A DNA stretch of 64,000 nt from Ancylostoma caninum (lineage: Eukaryota > Nematoda > Chromadorea > Rhabditida > Ancylostomatidae): assembly GCA_037903475.1 (NCBI GenBank), contig JBAJFG010000614.1, forward strand, positions 1 through 64,000, given 5' to 3'. This document shows, piece after piece, positions 33,001 to 45,000 of this stretch (position 1 is its first letter; each line of letters starts with the position of its first letter). The notes below the pieces were generated by a model. The model had not been told where the DNA came from and ran no database searches. It saw only the letters and a list, made by a program, of their open reading frames with translations. The translations under genes were made by a program, and so were the position numbers.

Positions 33001-36000
33001 ACAAATGCCATGTCTTCGTATTTCTGATGTGGAATTGCGTACGTATGTTGTTTTTATGTGGATCACTGTGGATCCACAATGGCATCGAACCCGGCATTCA
33101 TCCGTCCGAGACTGTGCGCCAGGTGTGACCAATGTCCCAGGGGTTGCCACGGTGCCGGCGTCCAATTGACAGTAATTGTGGAGAATGCTGCCTTGTGCGC
33201 TGGATTAGGAGCAGAGGCGCCTGGTGGTTTGAGGCTCATGGCGGCCTGAACGCGGACAGTTCTCGGGCGGATAGGAATGCAAGCCCCGTTTTCAGCGACC
33301 CTACAGCGGCCTGAACGCGGCTACTTCTTGGGCCAAAACAACCAAGCGCCCGCTCCGACCCTCGCCCCCCGCTCGATCCGAACGGGATTTGCCCCCGAAA
33401 TTGTCTGAGTCCGTGCCCTTTTTCGACGGGACCTAACCCCGCGGCTTCGTTCGCCATCCGGTAGTCTCTGAGTTATTAAAAGTCCAGAAAAACTTATCGC
33501 AAGCGAGATCGAAACCGGATGAATGGATTGGAACTAGTAAAAACAATGAATGATGCTGTTTTCATCAAATACCTGTGTCATTCTGCAAACAAGCTCCAGA
33601 GTTACAGGTCTTTAGATGAGGTAAAGGTGGGTGGGCAAATGGTGGGCAAACGATGGTTACGATGACCTTGTAGAATGTGTGGTCTTCCTTGTAGAACTTC
33701 TCCAAGTCCATATAGAAGGCCTCAGTCTCCTCTTCGTCGGTATTGATCCACATCTTCTCAACCGCAAACGTCCGATTCGGATTGTCAGCTGTTTGAGTGA
33801 ATCGATGTCCATGACCAAGTTCGTGTTGACGAGGACACCGGCTCCACCAACCCCTTTACTGTCGCAGATTCCAAGGAACAATTCTTCTCCAGTGTCGAAG
33901 GTGGAGCTCAGTGGCCGTTGTCTCCTCGTCTCGGTCAGTCCGATGACGTCGCACCTGATCTTTCTAGCCTGCATCATCAAATCCTCGATGGAAGCCTCCG
34001 ATGCAAGCGTGCGTGCGTTGAAGGCACAGATCGTCATCAAAGTCCTTCTGGTTTTAGGCAGCCTAGATAACTCCTCGGACCTCGTCCTCACTAGCGCTGC
34101 CGTACCAGTGACTCTTCCGAGATCAGGAGAACACTCTCTATTAGTGCTGTGTTGAGCTTGACGAAAATGTAAACCCACAGGAAATAGCTTTCTGGGCTCT
34201 ATTTCCCCGTAATGAGCGGTGGTAAGATCTCACCGGGAAGTTAGCTGGAATTCCCGGGAGTGGACGATGCAGCTTATTTGTAGCACACCCACGAATGCAT
34301 GCATGAACATACCCACGCATTGACAGATGGTATGGATCGTTCCGACACTGCAGAGACAGGGAGTCCCGTTTGGTCCGCGATTAGCCTCCTACCCGTGGAC
34401 GATGCAGCCTATTTGTTGGAGGCGACTCTGAATCGCCTCCCTTGTGCCTCCCAGTCATATGAATGCAAGGCTTTTGGTCGGAACGGTGTGCAGGATACAA
34501 TATGCAAACGCGCAAGCACACCCACGCACCCATGCATGAATATACCCACGCGCTGACTGAAGGTATAGATCGTTCCGACACTGCAGAGACAGGGAGTCTA
34601 TCCCTTGAATCCATCCGCTTCTCAGGGCAGGCACAAGGTCGCGTGTGGTCCGCGATTAGCCCCCTATCGGCCTTTAACTTTAATAACCTCGCAGTTGACT
34701 GGGTGAACAAAAGAGCTGAAAATTCAACTGCTGACAAGTTTCTCTCCGTCTTTGATTAGTTATCTTTAGTACCCCTACGAGAAATAACCATATCCCTGAT
34801 ATTATGCTTTCAAATGCTGACTTTGTCTCAAGTGTCACCACATGCCCTCCTCTGAGCACATCAGATCACAATGTGGTTTCTTTCTCGATAGCAGTCCCTA
34901 AATCTGAGCCCACCATCTCATATATTGATTTTGAGAGGGCATATGTAAATGAAATTGCGACGATGCTAACTTCAATTGATTGGTTTATTGTGTTCCAAGA
35001 CTATGTTGACATCGACGATGTTTACAATCGATTCGTAACAATTGTGCGTGCTATTATTGATTCTTTTGTGTCCATTAAGGAGATACGTCAGTCCTCTTTC
35101 ATGAGTTATCCCATGCACATTCGAAACCTATTCGAACAGAGAGAAAGAATTTCCTACAATACTTCCAACCCAATCGAGTCTGAATCCTATATTCCCGTGT
35201 GTAAGAACCTGGACCACCATATCAGAAAATTTTTTTTCTCGTAAAAATAAACGGCCTGCTTCTTCAACTGATATGAGGGAACTATTCATGCATCCTCCTA
35301 TATAAAGACTGGTAAGGGTCCAAATTTTTCTGGCGTCAGACCATGAGAGTCTTGTGAAATCTTTTGTGCAGTGTAGTGCATAGACAATGGTGGAGGGAGA
35401 GATGCGCAGACGTCACACGAAAAACCGATTTATGGAGCGAGATGAGTCCAGATCTTCGCGGGACCCGCAATTTCGAAATCCTTGCACAGTGACTGTCCTA
35501 CGCTGGCGGTCTCACAGCCAACCGATGAGACAGAGCTAGCAAGGCTTTAAGGCAGCACATTATACGGAGCAGGATAGCCACCGCTCTTCACTCAAAACCA
35601 ACTGTTGCACCGCAGATCAGCATGGGCGAGATCCGTGTGCGGCCTGGGAGCCCTCTAGGCCCAATGCAGCGGTAGTATCCACCGCACTTCCCACATGCCG
35701 CACGTTCTCGTCCTAGCATCCGTCCGAGAACTCTGAGCGGTTCTGCAGCCACGGAAGAGATTCCAGTTGTACACTCACATGCATAGAAAAAGTGCGTCAT
35801 TACAGACCACTGTGACACTTCCTCTGCTCAAGTATGTAATTATTCAAATTTTCTGGATAGCTCCTAACTTCCTCTCACTGCTCTCGAGATTTACAAAGGG
35901 TAAGAACGCACGGACGATAGGTGTGCCAGGGACGAATAGTGACAGATACCGTTATGTCGATGGAGTATGGGTTCTACTGTGACTCAACATAGCGGAAAAG

Positions 36001-39000
36001 CCTGGATACGGGTTCGCTGATGGAGGAGGGGTCTGACATGGCCCAGGTGGGGGAAATGCCAGAATAGGGTTCATGGAAGATGGGTCTGTGGTGGCCAAAA
36101 AGTGAGTGACTGACAGGAAACGGTCATGCCGATGGAACAGGGGTCCGCTGTGGCCTACGTGTGAGGAACACCATTCGGGTCTAACGAAGGGGGTCTTCTG
36201 GGGCCTGAAAATTAAGGGAACTCCAAGATACGGATACGCAGATGGAGGAGGAGGAGGTGCGTTGTGGTCTGAAAATGTGGGGAACGCCAAGATACGGGTT
36301 CGCTGGCATAGGAGAGGTCCGCTGTGCCCCTGGTGCGAGGAACGCCAGAATATGGGTCTGTTGTAGCCAAAACTGTGAGAATGACAGGATCCGGTTATGC
36401 AGATGGAAAGGTGGCTCAGTTGTTAAAAAACGCCAGCATTTGGGTCCATCGGAGAGGGGATGAGTCTGCTGTAGCCTGAAAGCTAAGGGAACTCCATGAT
36501 ACGGAATCCTGAATGGTGGAGGGGATGTGCTGTGGTCCAAAAATGTGGAGAACACCAAGATACGGGTTCGCTGGTGTAGGAGAGGTCCGCTGTGCCCCAG
36601 GTGCGAAGAACGCCAGAGTATGGGTCTGTTGTGGCCAAAACTGTGGGAATGCAAGGATGCGATTATGACGATGGAGTGGGGGTCCGCTGTGGCCCGGGTG
36701 TGGGGAACGCCAGGATATGGGGTACAATAAAGGGGGATAGGTCTGTTGTGCCCTAATAGTGTGGAAATCCCAGTACGCGGTTATGCCGATGGAGGAGAGG
36801 TCACTTTCACCCAATTGTGAGGAACGAGGAGATACTGTTGACGGATGGAGGAGGGGTCCGTTGGCCCAAGTGTGAGAAATAAAAGAATTCGGGTTCACCG
36901 ATGGAAGATGGTTCTGCTTTGCCGTAAAGTGTGGGAATCCCTGGGTCATGCCGACTGAATAGGGGTCCGCTTTGGCCCAGGTGTGAATAACTGTGTGAAT
37001 AGCTCAAATGGCAGGAAACGCGCCCTAGAGAAAGATGTTCGTCCAACAACAATCTCAACTTGAATTACTTCGAGTTCTTAATTACACTGTGTCGGTTACA
37101 GCAAATATACAGTTATTAGATTCATATAAATGCACGCGTAGAATTGAGGATGACTAGCCATGGTAGGTGACATTTAAGAAGTGCGGTGACAACAAACGAG
37201 GGATGTATCATTGCATCGGAAAGTGAATTTACATGGTGATGTGTGATAAAGAGTGCTCGAGCAAGGCGCATACAAGAAGTCCGGAGTTGGCTAGGCGGCC
37301 AGACTGGTAGGATACACGCAACTCATAAGGAGAATTTCGTAGTCTAACTCATTTAATTAGTATCTTCGTTTCTATTTCAATTTCCCAAGGATTTCATAGG
37401 TGCGAAACTTTTGCACCTACCTCAAGTGGCTGCCCCACCCCACTTTCTAGCGACCCGTAGGAGCGCTAGTATAAGATAACGTACAAAAATAGTTCCATCT
37501 GCGGTTATTCTGCGCACCGAGGAGGGTCGAAACCTTGTGTCTGACCATGAGAAGGCTGAAGCTTTTGCAAGCTTTTTTGCAAGTACCTATTCTGATGGCA
37601 ATGGCATCCCTCCCAAGCCTGCAACTGTGTCCACCGAAAATTTTGACATTCCTACCATCACACCCAGTCTCGTTTATAAATATTTACGTATACTCAAAGC
37701 GACTCAGTCAATTACGTCGGATGGTATACCTCAAATCTTTAACAAAATGTTTGCTAAACAACTTGCAGTCCCATTAGCACACATTTTCAACATTTCTTTA
37801 GTGTTGGGTCAAGCACCATGTGCTTGGAAGGTATCTATAATAACGCCAATACCTAAATGGACTAGCTCACCAAAGATTTCGAATTCCCGCCCGATTAGTA
37901 TCCTACCGACCTCACTGAAAGTTTTAGAGAAAATCATTAAGAAGCTTCTGCTGGAATGGTTATTCAAATTGGATTGTATCCCTTTAGAACAACATGGTTT
38001 CCTGCCCGGTTCCTCAACTTGCAATCAACTCGTAGAGTGTACCGATCCTTGGACTAGAGCACTGAATTTTGGCAAAAATGTGGATGTTTTATATTTTGAT
38101 TTGAGCAAAGCTTCTGACATTGTGTGCTATACTGGGCTTCTGATGAAACTTGAGAGTGTTGGAGTCAGAGGCAACATTTGGAACTGGTTTAAATCGTACC
38201 TTCACAATAGAAAGATGGTGGTGCGCTATCGAAACTCCTTTTCCCTACCCAGGGATTGTTGCTCAGGTGTGCCGCAAGGAGGTTTACTTTCCCCTCTCCT
38301 TTTTCTTATTTATACTTTATATACCTTCCAAATTTCTTGAAAACAGATACTCGTATTTTGATTGCTGCCTATGCAGATGACATAAAAGTTTCTGCATCAT
38401 ACAACGAGCAGGAGAAAGATGATGTTCAGACTGCCATGAGAAAATCCTTGGATAACATGTTTGATTGGGCGAAGAAGTGGAATCTGAAGATTAACTTGAA
38501 TAAAAGTCATCTTCTGTCGTTAGGTGCATCTACGCTATCTATCAGCAATGAGAATGAGGGATTTATTTCTCAAGCTGAGGTAGTTCGAGACCTGGGTATT
38601 ACTATGACGAAAAGGATTGATCACACGGATTTAGTAGTGCGGAAAGGCTTGAGGGTGGTCTATTGTCTGTTCAGAAATATTTATTCCACCGATATGTTGC
38701 TCTGGATAAAGTTGTATAAAACATTTGTGCTTCCCGTTTTAGAGCACTGTAACCCCGTTTGGAGCCCTTACCGGGTGCGAGAGATTGAAAAGATTGGAAA
38801 GGTTTAAAAAAAACTCTTACTAGGATCCTATACTATCGTGTCTATCCAAGCTCTCGCTATCCCCAGGCTCTTACATCGTACAGAGTTCGTTTACAGGAGC
38901 TGAACTTGAAATGTTTGTATTACAAAAGAGTACTGTCTGACTTGATTTTAGCTTTCAAGATCCTTAAAGGCGAGCTTCCACTAAAGCCCTCTCGATTTTG

Positions 39001-42000
39001 GACATTCACATTTTCTTTCGGTCTCCGCGGTGCTGTTTGCTTTTCTTCTCCAAAACTGGGGAATTTTAACCGGTGCCTCCAGCTGAATAACTTTGCGTTT
39101 AGAACATGCAAGTGGTTGCAGCAGTTACCATCAGCCTTCCTCGGACTTAAAACTCGAATCGCTTCAAACGGGCCTTGCGGACAGTAAATATTCTGCAGTT
39201 ACTTGAGCTATCAGATGTGAAGTGACACTTCCAAATCTCTTTGTCATGCTAATGTGATTCATTGAACATTGCCACTTTCCTCTGGCTTGTGTTTTTTTTT
39301 TCGTATTTACGGCTATCTAGTTTCTCGCAAGTGAGTTCTGCTGTTACAAGTTCAGTTGATATCAAGAGTTTGCAGCTTTTCTTCCCTTCTCTATTCATTC
39401 TGACATATGCTTCTCTAACTGTGGAGTTAGGTTTGGGTATTCTTACGGCGATATAGAGTTTTTTCTTACATCGGATTGGGGAGGGAGTAGCCTGGTGCAG
39501 TTCATGCATTTGCTTGCGCAGCTGTGCATCCTTAACATCCCCGAATACGTTTCCCGAACGATGTTTTTCGATGGGGATCAGTCCTAGGAGTGAGTAGTGC
39601 TTCCGCCCGACATGTCGGTTACGCGGGATTAGTCAGTATACCCGTTTGTCGAACTGCCGGCTTGTCCCTATGACTCTACTCGAGAATGAGGGCATCTTGC
39701 TGGCTGGTGTGGGTGACTGCGACTGGTCCTGGACTGATCCTCACAGACTCCTATACTGTACAACGGAACAGTCTGTCCCTTTACATGCTCGGACTACAAC
39801 CGTTTCTTTGGAATTTTCCAATTTTAGCCAAAGTTGCGAATACTACTCTTTCCTGAACCTAACACCCCACCCTACATTTCTGATTACTGGATACTGCCTT
39901 GTTCAGTGGGAGTTTCTCTTTTATTTTTCAACTGTTCTTCTTGTTTTTTTTTTTGTTTTTTTGTCCTCCACAGTTTCATCTCGCAGACTAAGATTCCTGA
40001 GGTTGTAGCGCGCCTACGGACTTATTAAATAAATAAATTAATTAATCTTCTTAACCGCAAACGTCCGATTCGGGTTGTTAGCTGTTTGAGTAAATCGATG
40101 TTCATGACCAAGTCGTTTTGACGAGGACACCGACTCCACCAACCCCTCTACTGTCGCAGGTTCCAAGGAACAATTCTTCTCCAGTGTCGAAGGTGGCGTT
40201 CAGTGGCCCTTGTCTCCTCGTCTCGGTCAGTCCGATGACGTCGCACCTGATCTTCCTGGCCTGCATCATCAAATCCTCGATGGAAGTCTCCGATGCAAGC
40301 GTGTGAAGGTACAGATCGTCGTCAAAGTCCTTCTGGTTTCAGGCAGCCTAGATAACCTCTCGGACCTCATCCTCACTGGCGCTGCCGTACCAGTGACTCT
40401 TCCGAGATCAGGGGAACAGTCTCTATTATTGCTGTGTTGAGCTTGACGAAAATGTAAACCCACAGGAGATAGCTTGCTGGGCTCTATTCCCCCATGGAAG
40501 GCTGGAGTGTGATTTCATCGGAAAGTTATCCGGGCTTCCCGGGAGTGGACGATGAAGCTTATTTGTTGGAGACGACTCTGAATCGACTCCCTTGTACCTC
40601 ACAGTCACTTGAATGCAAGGCTTTTGGTCGGAACGATGTGAAGGATACAATCTGCAAACTCGCGAGCACACCCACGCACGCATGCATGAACATACCCACG
40701 CGCTGACAGAAGATATAGATCGTTCCTACACTGCAGTGACAGGGAGTCCATCCCTTGAATCCATCCAATTCTCAGAGCAGGCACAAGGTCGCGTTTGGTT
40801 CGCGATTAGCCCCCTATCGGCCACGTGGGGGCGCGCCACGTACCTTCGCGACTAAGCGGCTGGGATCCGTCGTGTGAGAAAGATCCGTGGAAATCAAATT
40901 ACCAACCCATTTGTATCGTGCGCGTGGATTATCCGCGAATGCAATCGTGCACTTAGTATGATTTACTACGTCGGATCGAAAAGTGCATTTCGAACTAGTA
41001 GATCTGCAAAATTGCACACTGTGCGTCAAAGCATGTATTTTTTTCTCCTTATGGGAATTGAAATCGAAATTGGGCATGTTCCTTGTCTCATTATCCACCT
41101 ATCAGAGTCCCTTGGCAAACAGAAGCGCGGCGGAATGCATTGCGGTTTAGAAAGCATAAAGCCAAGTTGGATCTATTACTGCACCTTTGTCATTTGCCAA
41201 AACTTATCACCTGCCACTGCAGTTTGCTTTTGTTATTCGGCACGACTTTACTCCAGATTTTCAGTATATCAAGGATATGGAGGAATATGACGTGTTTCAT
41301 CTGAGTTATTCCTTCCTGACTAATTTCACAGAAAAAAAAGTTATAAGACTGCACGATGGTAAGATCGCTTTTTTGGTGTTTCACGATTGATAATCTATGA
41401 CAGAATCTGCAGGATCTGACGTGAGCATCACGGACAACGATGAATTAACATATATCCCGAGATTTGAATGGGACAATGATGCTCACGTGTCCCTTAGGGT
41501 TTCCAGTAATCCTATGCTCGACACCAGCGAACTGCTCGCATCCGTCAAAAATAGGAACTTATCTACCATACATATACAGCGGCCTTTTTGTAAGTTTACG
41601 GCTTTTTTTTAAACATTTTGTGAAATTTTCTCGCTTTATGTATAAGCAAGCATTCCATGGAAAACTCCTAACCCCTTATTCCCTTTTCACTCTAGTAAAG
41701 GTGAAACCTGAGAGACCTGAAAATTGTTCTGAGCACTGGAAAAATATCTAAATAAAAGTGCCGCGCATCAGATGGAGAGTACTCTGACTGTTACTAGAGT
41801 TTGAGCGCTTGAAAATGAGCACACGAATTTTTGTAGCAAAATTCTAGCTACTTCTAGGTCTATGAAATGGCTAGCCGCACTCATTTAGAGATCAAGCTAA
41901 TCAGAATCATCGATTTGGATATATTTAAGAGGGAAATCAGCTGGCTCTTAACAAAGTGCGAGCGAGGTGCGAGGCGACCTCGTTAATTACTTTTCGTGTG

Positions 42001-45000
42001 AATAGTCACCCACCCATACTCGGGGTATACTCGTATACTCGCGATCATTTTGATTCGAAAGGGATTTCTTCTCGGCCATATCCCCAAACCTTCAAGTGTC
42101 TCCAACGTGAGCTGGCGTAAGAGCAGATGCGTAGCGCAGCTCTCGTAACAGCTTCATTCATGCTCTAAATGAAAACATTGCAAGGCGGTGACGATTCCAT
42201 ACACCAGTGGACGAAGCCATTCCAGGCTTACACCGTTACGTTTCTGCCTTTGCATCAACTCACGCTAGAAATGCGGGATGACAGAGTGACATGACCCCAA
42301 AGGAACGAGCACTGAATCAGGATGACCATGAGTATACACTTCTGCAACGGAACTCACAGCGGCGCCACGATGAGTCATCAATCCGACGAGGAGAATCAAA
42401 TTTCGATATGAAACACAATCAAAACCAATAATTTTTTCCGAAACGAGAGGTCCAGTCAATTAGAGCATTCAACTTCCTACCTCCTATATAGTGTCTAACA
42501 CATAGCGTTTCGCTTACAACATCCTTGTCCCTTTTGATGATATTGAAAAGAAGGCAAACAAATGGCTATTAATCGTTTATTTTATTTAAAACTTCGGCAC
42601 GTTAGAGGTACATACGAGAGATCACCTATGGTTTTACACCTAAACTCTCTATTGGTTGTTCTGAAACAATGTAATTAGTTGTTCTGGAGAAAAGTGAAAA
42701 GTGGCAGAGTAGAGCATCAACAACGGCTCGGGACCGCCTCTGTGCGTTCTTCCCTCACCGCACCGCCTCGTCTTTTTCTGATCATATGCAAAGATGTACC
42801 GGCTTCGCTCTCCCCCTTCTGAAGAACGGAGTTCTACCCATCATGTTATGAAAGCCAGTCTGGCAGTCCGGCTAATGCCAGACTTTCGGACTTCTGACAG
42901 TGCTCGCACATTTACTTCACATACAAACACAATTCGCGCATAGACTTTCGGATGCTGCGCCCATCACCAAAGGTAAGTTCCTCCCTCTACCGCTCCCTCA
43001 TATGTCCGTGAACCCGACACTCCAATCCTTTGCAAAAAAATAATGCGAACGCACACAGGTGTCCAGAGGATATCGGCAAATTTATGACCACTTCTTTCCA
43101 GAGGATATTGGCAAATTTATGACCACTTTTTTAAAGCGGTTTCAGTTGTTCAGATGGGCTTCCGAGGGTAAGGGTTTTCTGCAACAGAAGTGAAGCGAAC
43201 GGTTTTCGTTCGACGGGCTTCTCCAGTTATTGGGCGGAGCTATTGTTGGCCTGATGATTATTCATGAGAATCTGACGAAAGGGCTGAGTTCCTGTACCTA
43301 ATATATGATAAGAAACTTACGATGATCAAACTACGATAACTGCACAGAACAGAGTGACACGTTAAATACGAAGCCTAAATGCGCTTCAGACCACTTGAGA
43401 AGCTTCCGAGCAAAATCTAAATCAGAAGAATTCGCACATATTCCCTAGATAGAGTGATGCAAAGCTTCGCTTTGGCTTCTCTTTGGATAAGTTGGTATTA
43501 GTACTCACCGTTGCCAGTGAGCACATCCGAAAGAAAAAGCAGGAGTAAAGCAGTGAGGTCGATATCAGGCTGGTGCTATAAACGCGGTATTCACAGATAA
43601 CCTTTCTCTTTTGTGGGGTTTCAGAGCAAAATTGTGTGATCTTCTGATAGAGCTTTTTCTTTTCTTTTGAATGCTTCCTGAATATTCTGGCCAACCGTTT
43701 TCAGAGGTTTTTTAATACATGGACTCGCGAACAAATGGTAATCCGAGGCCGTTATCGGGTAAATGTGGTTAGTTATGTACGTACTTCAAACTCGACCACT
43801 CTGCTCCCAACCATGCTGTACTACAATTATCAAAATATTTGACTCTAATCGACGTGGGAAAATGTGCAGAAGTAAACACTCCAGATCCGACTGTTGACTA
43901 GCGTCCCACCCCTTGTAACTTCTTTTCTACCTTAAGTTCTGCCCCAAAAACGATTTATTTCTAGATTGTGAAACTATTATTAATGAAGTATCTTTTCTGT
44001 ACGATAACAGGAAGCACGAATGTGCATGGGTGGAGCCTCTAAGTTTCCGTGAACCATACCGTCACTCTAGGGAGGTTGCGTCATAGGTGTGGTGGTGCGA
44101 TCCTCTGTACGCCTCTTTGACGTAGTCAGATATTGACAGCATAGTCCTATTTTGAGTTGATGTGCGGAAATTTACTACAGATGGGGTCGGCAGTGGTGAA
44201 CCGAAGCAGGTTTTCCCCTGCTCCACAGTAACACTATGTCTAAAACTCCTACGGCAAAAACTGACGCAGAGAAGCAGCGAGATTCTCAATCATACTCCCT
44301 ATTCCTCTGACTTTCCTTTACTAATTATCATTTTTGACGAGCTCCAGATGCAAATCTAAACAACAACAGTTTGCTATTCTGGAACATGGTGAGACTGCTT
44401 CTCAAAACTTTGTAGGTTTTTTCGATCTAGATCGAATTCTGATTTTAGAGTCATATAATTTTCACTACATTGTTATAAAGATATAACAACACGACACCCA
44501 CCACAACTTCATGGTGGGCAAAAAATACCGCAACAAAGAAAACGGCAATCAGAAAAAAGATTTCCAAAACAAACTGAGACGCCATCGTATGTTTCATGTT
44601 TATTAACTGTCAGTGAACATAATAAAGAAAACATCTAAAAATATCCTCCATCTGCTAGGAATAAAACCCTGAGGCATCGAATGAAGTACCAGGCCACGGC
44701 GCGCGAGTGGTTGGGCAAAAATTTATTTCCTATTTTCAGACTTTCTTTCTGGAGATTTCCAACTCAATAATAAATAAATAAACTCCTTAGGGGTTTTGAA
44801 TAAGCCTATGGCTCAAGTACCGTGGAAACCTACTAACATATTTGACTGAGTTCTGTGCAATTGAGTAGCCACTCGACAAAACCAGTAGATTCTAAAGTTT
44901 GTTGTTTCCCGAATTCTGAATCAGACTCCTCTCCTGAGTTCCTGAGCATGGTCCTGGTAAGACCTCCAGGGACGGCCTCCCAGCTAAACATGACTTCGAG

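Larger units (their letters stand above)
34669..40045 (+). mobile_element. CR1-like retroposon, 5'-truncated, split by Helitron-like copy C
   Basis: It begins inside the endonuclease (FNFNNLAVDWVNKRAENSTA at 34669). It continues to about 35292, is interrupted by Helitron-like copy C, resumes at 37470 and ends in a 3' tail AATAAATAAATTAATTAAT near 40045. The element places target-primed insertion machinery of the CR1/Jockey type. Its 5' edge abuts RTE copy 2 and its tail abuts RTE copy 3. Confidence 0.82.

Noticed and set aside
35588..35818. Protein-like - strand frame (76 codons) within the Helitron-like element
   Set aside because: No motif, and not conserved as a frame in copies B and D.
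42476..42495. Another Helitron 5' end (CTCCTATATAG)
   Set aside because: The preceding bases lack the A|TC start and no downstream Helitron blocks follow.
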